64,000 nt of DNA from Nocardia jejuensis NBRC 103114. Its GTDB lineage: Bacteria; Actinomycetota; Actinomycetes; Mycobacteriales; Mycobacteriaceae. The position numbers and the translations under genes are program-made. Positions 55,165 to 64,000 of the stretch are shown one piece after another. Under the pieces are notes generated by a model. That model saw nothing but the letters and a program-made list of their open reading frames with translations, was not told the DNA's origin and ran no database searches. Where the stretch lies: NCBI RefSeq assembly GCF_001613145.1, contig NZ_BDBU01000027.1, positions 1-64,000 of the forward strand. Reading direction: 5' to 3'. The stretch's first letter is position 1. Every line of letters starts with the position of its first letter.

Positions 55165-56235
55165 ATGACCACAGCGTCGCGCAGCAACCCGGTGCAGGAC
55201 GGCGGCCAGGTCCGCCGCTTCGGTGACACCGGCATGGACATCACCCCGCTCGGCTTCGGCACCTGGGTGATCGCCGGTTCCGGCTGGCAGTACTCCTGGG
55301 GCGCCACCGCGGACGCCGAGTCGATCGCGGCCGTTCGCCATGCGGTCGACAGCGGCCTGAACTGGCTCGACACCGCTCCCGCCTACGGCCTCGGCCACGC
55401 CGAGACGCTGGTGGGCCGGGCGCTGGCCGACATCCCGGAATCGGAGCGGCCGTACCTGTTCACCAAGACCGGCCTCATCTGGGAGGACGGCGACGATCGC
55501 CAGGGTCCGCCCCGGCGCATCATGCGCCCCGATGCCGTGCGCGCCGAGCTGGAAGGTTCGCTGCGCCGCCTGCGTGTCGAGCACATCGACCTCTACCAGG
55601 TGCACTGGCCCGACACCGGCGCGGTCTTCGTCTACGGCGGTGCGGGCGAAGGCGTCGCCGCCCCGACCCCGCTGGAGGAGTACTGGCAGGTCATGGCCGA
55701 TCTGAAGCAGGAGGGCAAGATCCGCGCGATCGGACTGTCCAATCATGATGTGGCCGAGCTGGAACGAGCCGAGGCCATCGCCCACGTGGACGCCATCCAG
55801 CCGCCGTTCTCGGCGATCAACCGCACCGCCGCCCCCGAAATCGCCTGGGCGAACGCGCATTCCACCGGCGTCATCGCCTACTCACCGCTGCAGTCCGGCC
55901 TGCTCACCGGCGCCTTCACCGCCGACAGGGTGCTGTCCGAGGACGACTGGCGTTCCGGCAGCCCGGATTTCACCACCGGCCTGCCCGGCAACCTCGCGCT
56001 GGTGGACGCGCTGCGCCCGATCGCGACTCGGCACGGTGTCACCGTCGCGGCGGTGGCCCTGGCATGGGTCAACGCCTGGCCCGGTATCACCGGCGCGATC
56101 GTCGGCGCTCGCACCGCGGCTCAGATCGACGGCTGGACACCCGCCGCCACCCTCGCGCTCACGGCAACCGACCTGGCGGAAATCGAAGCCGCCCTCACCA
56201 CCACCGGCGCGGGCGCCGGCCCCACCCACGTCTGA
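55165..56235 (+). CDS. Aldo/keto reductase
   Basis: 356 aa (beta/alpha)8 NADPH oxidoreductase. The catalytic tetrad is visible: Asp and Tyr in NWLDTAPAYGLGHAE, Lys in YLFTKTGL, His in DLYQVHWPD. The NADPH-phosphate region is VGARTAAQIDG. Reduces or oxidises aldehydes, sugars or xenobiotics; substrate unknown. ATG 55165 with AGGAG upstream. Divergent from the MmyB-like regulator; 13 bp before the monooxygenase-domain gene, with which it forms an operon. Confidence 0.92.
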   Translation: MTTASRSNPVQDGGQVRRFGDTGMDITPLGFGTWVIAGSGWQYSWGATADAESIAAVRHAVDSGLNWLDTAPAYGLGHAETLVGRALADIPESERPYLFTKTGLIWEDGDDRQGPPRRIMRPDAVRAELEGSLRRLRVEHIDLYQVHWPDTGAVFVYGGAGEGVAAPTPLEEYWQVMADLKQEGKIRAIGLSNHDVAELERAEAIAHVDAIQPPFSAINRTAAPEIAWANAHSTGVIAYSPLQSGLLTGAFTADRVLSEDDWRSGSPDFTTGLPGNLALVDALRPIATRHGVTVAAVALAWVNAWPGITGAIVGARTAAQIDGWTPAATLALTATDLAEIEAALTTTGAGAGPTHV

Positions 56236-56248
56236 GAAAAGGAAGATC

Positions 56249-56536
56249 ATGTCCCTGCACGTCGTCGCCGAACTCCGTGCCACCCCAGGCCAGGAAGACC
56301 GCCTGCGCACCGCCCTCGAGTCGATGATCGAACCATCGCTCGCCGAACCGGGCTGTCTCTCCTACCGGCCCTTCGCCGACCCCAACGACCCGGCGCACAT
56401 GGTCGTCGTGGAGGAGTGGACCGGACCCGGGTCACTCGACGAACACTTCGCCACTGCACATTTCACTCATATCGCGAGCGTGCTGCCGGGCATCCTCGCC
56501 GAACCCATGATCATCCGCCGACTCGTCGCGGAATGA
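56249..56536 (+). CDS. Antibiotic biosynthesis monooxygenase (ABM) domain protein
   Basis: 95 aa single ABM ferredoxin-like domain: HVVAELRATPGQEDRLRTAL, EPGCLSYRPFADPNDPAHMVVVEEW, LDEHFATAHFTHI. Members of this size act as cofactor-free monooxygenases, heme-degrading proteins or, like YgiN, quinol monooxygenases. AAAAGGAAG at 7-8 nt before ATG 56249. Second gene of the aldo/keto reductase operon, which suggests quinone or aldehyde metabolism. Confidence 0.9.
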   Translation: MSLHVVAELRATPGQEDRLRTALESMIEPSLAEPGCLSYRPFADPNDPAHMVVVEEWTGPGSLDEHFATAHFTHIASVLPGILAEPMIIRRLVAE

Positions 56537-56678
56537 GCGAGGTGGTCCGTTCACGGTGTGGCGACCGGGCTCGGACTCACTTTTCTGAGACGACTTGTGT
56601 TCTTGGGAGTGGCAATTCGGGGATCATCGCTATTCACGGGCTAACGTCTTGGGTATCGGACGACTCGAGGAGGCTCAC

Positions 56679-57647
56679 GTGCGGGGACATCGCGGCGCTG
56701 CGGCGGTGCATGTCGATCCGCAGAATTTCGTGCGGGCCGAGAGCCACTTCTACATGAGCAAGCGGGTCGACGCGGGGATGTTCGGGGAGTTCGTGGGCGT
56801 CGAGCCGCCCGGCCCCTCCGACGATCAGCCCGTGGTGCGGATGAACCGGGATGTGCTGTGCTGCTGGGCCGTACTGGATCTGGACCAGCCCGCCGTGGTC
56901 ACCCTGCCCGAGACCGGTCGGCGGTACATGTCGATGCGGGTGATCAACGAGGACCATCACATCACCTCGACGGTCTACGAGCACGGTGAGCATGTGCTGG
57001 ATCGGGACTCGAACGGAACTCGCTACGCGCACATCGCGATCCGGTTCTTCGTCGATCCCAGCGACCCCGAGGATCTCGCGATAGCCAAGGCGTTGCGGGA
57101 TCGGGTCACGGTGGCACAGTCGGAGGTCGGCGCCTTCGAGATTCCGGACTGGGACGACCGATCCAGGACGCTGGTGCGCACCGGGCTCAAGACCATGGGC
57201 TCGACCCTGCGCCACCTCGACGGGATGTTCGGGAGTGTGGACGAGGTCGATCCGGTCATGCACTTGATCGGCACCGCCGGCGGGTGGGGCGGCGGCCCCG
57301 CCCGTGACGCGATGTTCCTGAACGGGACGCCCGAAAAGAACAACGGCACAATCGCTTACGCATTGACGGTGCCCGCCTCGGTGCCGGTGGACGGGTTCTG
57401 GTCCGTCACCGTGTACACCGAGGACGGGTATCTGTGGAAGAACGATCGCGATCTCTACACGCGCAGTGACGCGACCTCGACCCCGGATCCGGACGGGTCG
57501 GTGACCGTCCGCTTCGGCGGCGATCCGGACGCCCCGAACTTCCTGCCGATCTTCCCGGACTGGAACTACACGATCCGGCTGTACCGCCCGCGCCCGGAAA
57601 TCCTCGACGGCAGTTGGGTCTTTCCCGCACCGCAACCGGCCGACTGA
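56679..57647 (+). CDS. DUF1214/DUF1254-type protein
   Basis: 322 aa, no signal peptide. The C-terminal DUF1214 domain is evident: DGFWSVTVYTEDGYLWKND, then PDPDGSVTVRFGGDP and FLPIFPDWNYTIRLYRPRPEILDGSW. The N-terminal part (MNRDVLCCWAVLDLDQPAVV, GRRYMSMRVINEDHHITSTVYE) matches a shortened DUF1254-like region. Function unknown. GTG 56679 is chosen since GAGGAGG lies 5 nt upstream; an ATG 84 bp earlier lacks a site. Transcribed alone. Confidence 0.82.
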   Translation: MRGHRGAAAVHVDPQNFVRAESHFYMSKRVDAGMFGEFVGVEPPGPSDDQPVVRMNRDVLCCWAVLDLDQPAVVTLPETGRRYMSMRVINEDHHITSTVYEHGEHVLDRDSNGTRYAHIAIRFFVDPSDPEDLAIAKALRDRVTVAQSEVGAFEIPDWDDRSRTLVRTGLKTMGSTLRHLDGMFGSVDEVDPVMHLIGTAGGWGGGPARDAMFLNGTPEKNNGTIAYALTVPASVPVDGFWSVTVYTEDGYLWKNDRDLYTRSDATSTPDPDGSVTVRFGGDPDAPNFLPIFPDWNYTIRLYRPRPEILDGSWVFPAPQPAD

Positions 57648-57698
57648 GACCACGACCGCGTGTGACTCGCGCCATCGGCGATCGTCTCGGCCGCCGGG

Positions 57699-57704
57699 TA
57701 GGCT
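57699..57704 (+). promoter_or_regulatory. -10 of the DUF6412-yidC pair (leaderless)
   Basis: TAGGCT is 6 nt before GTG 57711 and no ribosome-binding site is present. Confidence 0.5.
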
Positions 57705-57710
57705 CGCACC

Positions 57711-58007
57711 GTGGTCACACGGATGCATTCGACAGCGCTGATGGTGCTGGCGTTCGTGGTGTCCGCGTGGGCGGTGCTGTTCCTGGCCGCGGCCGAGCCG
57801 AACTCGCTGGTGGTTCTCGGTGCGGTGGCCCTCGTCGCCTTCACCGCGGCCCTGCTGGTGTCGCGTGGCCCGCTGGTGGCGGTGGCCGCGAACTCCGGTC
57901 CGCCCGAATCGGCGGGCAAGCGGCTGCGGGGCGCGTTCCTGCGGCAGAGCAATCCGGATACCCCGGGACGTCCGCGTCCCCGAGCGCCGGGAGCAGGCGC
58001 GGCCTGA
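57711..58007 (+). CDS. DUF6412 small membrane protein
   Basis: 98 aa. Two membrane segments, about residues 8-28 and 33-52 (ALMVLAFVVSAWAVLFLAAA and SLVVLGAVALVAFTAALLVS), then a basic Pro-rich tail. Its size and its place directly before a YidC-type insertase match DUF6412 proteins of actinobacteria. Leaderless GTG start. Function unknown; possible partner or early substrate of the neighbouring insertase. Confidence 0.75.
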   Translation: MVTRMHSTALMVLAFVVSAWAVLFLAAAEPNSLVVLGAVALVAFTAALLVSRGPLVAVAANSGPPESAGKRLRGAFLRQSNPDTPGRPRPRAPGAGAA

Positions 58008-58095
58008 CCGTGCCCTGATGGTGCGGACGGGCCTTTCGCAGCCCCGATCCGCTCCGCCCGCGGTCGATCCGCGGGTGCCTCACCGCGAGGTGTCC

Positions 58096-59064
58096 ATGCT
58101 CGATTTCATCTATTACCCCGTGTCGGCCGTGCTCTGGTTGTGGCACACGGCTTTCGCGTCCGTACCCGGCGCGAGCAGTGGCCTGGCCTGGGTGCTGGCC
58201 ATCGTCCTGCTCGTCATCACACTGCGCGCGCTGCTGCTGCGGCCGTTCCTGGCGCAGTTGCGGTTCCAGCGCACCATGTCGCGCCTGGCACCGCAGATCA
58301 AGGAGCTGCAGCGCAAGCACGCCGGCGACAAGCAGAAGCAGGCCGCCGAGGTGCAGAGGTTGCAGCGGGAGAACGGGGTGAACCTGCTGCTCGGCTGCCT
58401 GCCGATCGTCGGGCAGTCCCTGGTGTTCCTCGGCCTGTTCCACGTGTTGCGCTCGTTCCAGAACGCGCAGACCGCCAACTATGTGTTCGGGCCCGATCAA
58501 GTGCATTCGTTCCTGCAGGCCACGCTGTTCGGCGCGCCGATCGGCGCGACCCTGTCCTCGGCGGGCGACGCCTTCGGCGCGGTCGCGGCGGTGGCGATTC
58601 CGCTCATGATCATCGCGGCGGTCGCCACCCACTTCACCGCGCGCTACTCGATCGCCCGGCAGCGCGAGCTCGGCGTCGAGCCCACCGCGCAGACGAACAT
58701 CATGAACATGATGTCGCTGTGGGTGTTCCCGATCGGCGTGATCGTGTCCGGCGCGATCTTCCCGGTCGCGATCCTGCTGTACTTCGTCACCCAGAACGCG
58801 TGGACCTACGTACAGCAGCATGTGGTGTATCGCAGGCTCGACGCCGAGGACGCGGCGAAAGCGCCTGTGGCGCAACCCGTGACGAGGGGCGGGACGAAGC
58901 CGGTTCCGGGCGCGAAGCCGGTGTCCGACAAGCTCGCGGTGACGAAGGCCGCGACCACAAAGGCAGCGGCGAAAAAGGCAGCGGCGAAAAAGGCAGCGAC
59001 GAAAAAGGCAGCGGCGACGAAGCCCGCTGTCAGCTCAGCTTCTCGGCGATCTCGCGGACGGTGA
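58096..59064 (+). CDS. YidC/Oxa1-family membrane insertase (accessory paralogue)
   Basis: 322 aa. YidC core: first helix MLDFIYYPVSAVLWLWHTAF, ITLRALLLRPFLAQLRFQRTMSRLAPQIKELQRKHAGDKQKQAAEVQRLQ (the cytoplasmic coiled hairpin with the conserved Arg), then transmembrane segments including NLLLGCLPIVGQSLVFLGLF, and FPVAILLYFVTQNAWTYVQQ. The C-terminal about 45 residues form an Ala/Lys ladder (KAATTKAAAKKAAAKK...) that could bind ribosomal RNA, as basic tails of YidC2/Oxa1 do. The principal yidC of actinobacteria lies by rnpA-dnaA, so this is probably a second copy. GAGG 5 nt before ATG 58096. Its 3' end overlaps the convergent gene by 35 bp. Confidence 0.88.
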   Translation: MLDFIYYPVSAVLWLWHTAFASVPGASSGLAWVLAIVLLVITLRALLLRPFLAQLRFQRTMSRLAPQIKELQRKHAGDKQKQAAEVQRLQRENGVNLLLGCLPIVGQSLVFLGLFHVLRSFQNAQTANYVFGPDQVHSFLQATLFGAPIGATLSSAGDAFGAVAAVAIPLMIIAAVATHFTARYSIARQRELGVEPTAQTNIMNMMSLWVFPIGVIVSGAIFPVAILLYFVTQNAWTYVQQHVVYRRLDAEDAAKAPVAQPVTRGGTKPVPGAKPVSDKLAVTKAATTKAAAKKAAAKKAATKKAAATKPAVSSASRRSRGR

Positions 59065-59857
59065 TCTCGCCGCGCCGCTCGGGATGGGCGACCATGAATT
59101 CCATGGTCGCCAGCAGCGCCTCCGGACGCACCGCCAGACCTTCCAGCAGGATCTTGTAGGGGCGCGGCCCGGTCCCGTCGTCCGGGAACGATTCGACGGG
59201 GCCGGTGTGATCGATCACCGCCGAAGCGTCGCAACGGAATTCGATCTGTGCTCGTTCGATACCGCTCGAGCCGGGCTTGACGTGCTCGAGTCGCACGTCC
59301 GAGAGCGCCTCCCAGGGGAATTCGCGATCCCGACGGGGGAGCGAGAGCCGAATTCCGGTGCGCGCGACCTCGAGTCGATTGCGTCCGGTGGTGATCGCGG
59401 AGTACGTCATGAACGCGGCGATCACCAGCAGGATCAGCCCGACCGCGCTGGACAGCCAGGCACCGGCCGCCACACTCACCAGCACCCAGAGCGCCGCGCT
59501 CAGCGTCCACCATCCGAAGCAGTAGAACAGGCCGTTGTTCAGCACACCCCGATGCACCACGACGCTGTTCTTCGTGAGCAGGAACGGCGGTCGCAGCAGT
59601 GCGATGCCGACGGTCAGCGCGGCGATACAGGTGATGAACAGCAGCAAGCCGAGCGAAAACCCGAACCTGCCGTAGATATCGAACTCACCGTCAGCGACCG
59701 CCCGAGTACCCGTCCACACCGCGATCACGCCCAGGGCCCCGACGACACTCGCCAGCACCACGGCCGTACTTCGGGTCACCGTCGGCGGCCGGGTCGCGTC
59801 GTCCGGCCAGTAGCCGTCACCCGTTGTCGGAATTGTCGATTTCTGCCCTCTCCCCAT
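59030..59857 (-). CDS. Membrane protein with PH-like C-terminal domain, unknown
   Basis: 275 aa. Four membrane helices in two hairpins (about 31-50, 65-88, 112-135, 137-155), then a soluble domain of about 110 residues: NRLEVARTGIRLSLPRRDREFPWEALSDVRLEHV resembles bacterial PH-like (bPH) domains that follow a membrane hairpin. Hydrophilic N-terminus. ATG 59857. Convergent and overlapping by 35 bp with the YidC paralogue's Ala/Lys tail. Function not known. Confidence 0.75.
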   Translation of the reverse strand: MGRGQKSTIPTTGDGYWPDDATRPPTVTRSTAVVLASVVGALGVIAVWTGTRAVADGEFDIYGRFGFSLGLLLFITCIAALTVGIALLRPPFLLTKNSVVVHRGVLNNGLFYCFGWWTLSAALWVLVSVAAGAWLSSAVGLILLVIAAFMTYSAITTGRNRLEVARTGIRLSLPRRDREFPWEALSDVRLEHVKPGSSGIERAQIEFRCDASAVIDHTGPVESFPDDGTGPRPYKILLEGLAVRPEALLATMEFMVAHPERRGEITVREIAEKLS

Positions 59858-59920
59858 GGGTGCGGGACTCTACCGCTCGACTGTGACTCCGCAAGAGGAC
59901 CGAACGCGCGCCACCACCGG

Positions 59921-64000
<4,080 letters not shown>

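Overview
The window is chromosomal DNA of a high-GC actinobacterium, most likely Nocardia or a close mycolic-acid-containing relative. Three things point there: extreme GC at third codon positions, frequent GTG starts and leaderless messages, and a gene order that follows Mycobacterium tuberculosis Rv1547-Rv1601 (dnaE1, Ddn-like protein, ilvA, treY/treX, bioA, bioF, bioD, bioB, bsaP, DUF2567 protein, nrtR, nadA, nadB, nadC, hisD, hisC, hisB). The synteny is recalled from the M. tuberculosis map; no search was run.

Layout. 1-7.9 kb (minus strand): an acetate-type uptake and activation block. It holds a LytS-type sensor kinase, a LytTR response regulator, a small membrane protein, a sodium/solute symporter with an unusual extracellular insert, a DUF485 protein, ActP, and acetyl-CoA synthetase cut by the left edge. 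8.1-15.6 kb (mostly plus): dnaE1, a deazaflavin-type nitroreductase homologue, ilvA and a DUF2235 hydrolase. 15.6-21.3 kb (minus): treY-treX without treZ, and a MarR-GNAT fusion. 21.4-30.1 kb: the biotin region bioA / bioF-bioD / bioB-bsaP-DUF2567, with the repressor gene bioQ and three copies of a TGAAC-N3-GTTCA operator. 30.6-35.4 kb: NAD synthesis nadA-nadB-nadC, divergent from the NUDIX-type repressor gene nrtR, with a palindrome between them.

35.4-61.1 kb is an accessory interval. In M. tuberculosis only two genes separate nadC from hisD; here there are more than twenty. They include a TerB protein, an AlkZ/YcaQ-like protein, an MMPL transporter, a secreted esterase, an orphan FtsX permease, an arylamine N-acetyltransferase, a Ser/Thr kinase, an extradiol dioxygenase with its MarR regulator, an aldo/keto reductase, a YidC paralogue with a DUF6412 partner, and an F420-type oxidoreductase. 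The most unusual part is a three-gene operon at 50.2-54.1 kb: a GadB-like PLP decarboxylase, a heme protein resembling animal cyclooxygenase along most of its length but with Asp at the distal-histidine position, and a membrane acyl desaturase. It has its own near-consensus promoter in an AT-rich patch. I read it as a candidate oxylipin or fatty-acid-derived metabolite pathway. 61.1-64.0 kb is the start of the histidine operon hisD-hisC-hisB, with hisB cut by the right edge.

No rRNA, tRNA, CRISPR array, insertion sequence or prophage was recognised.
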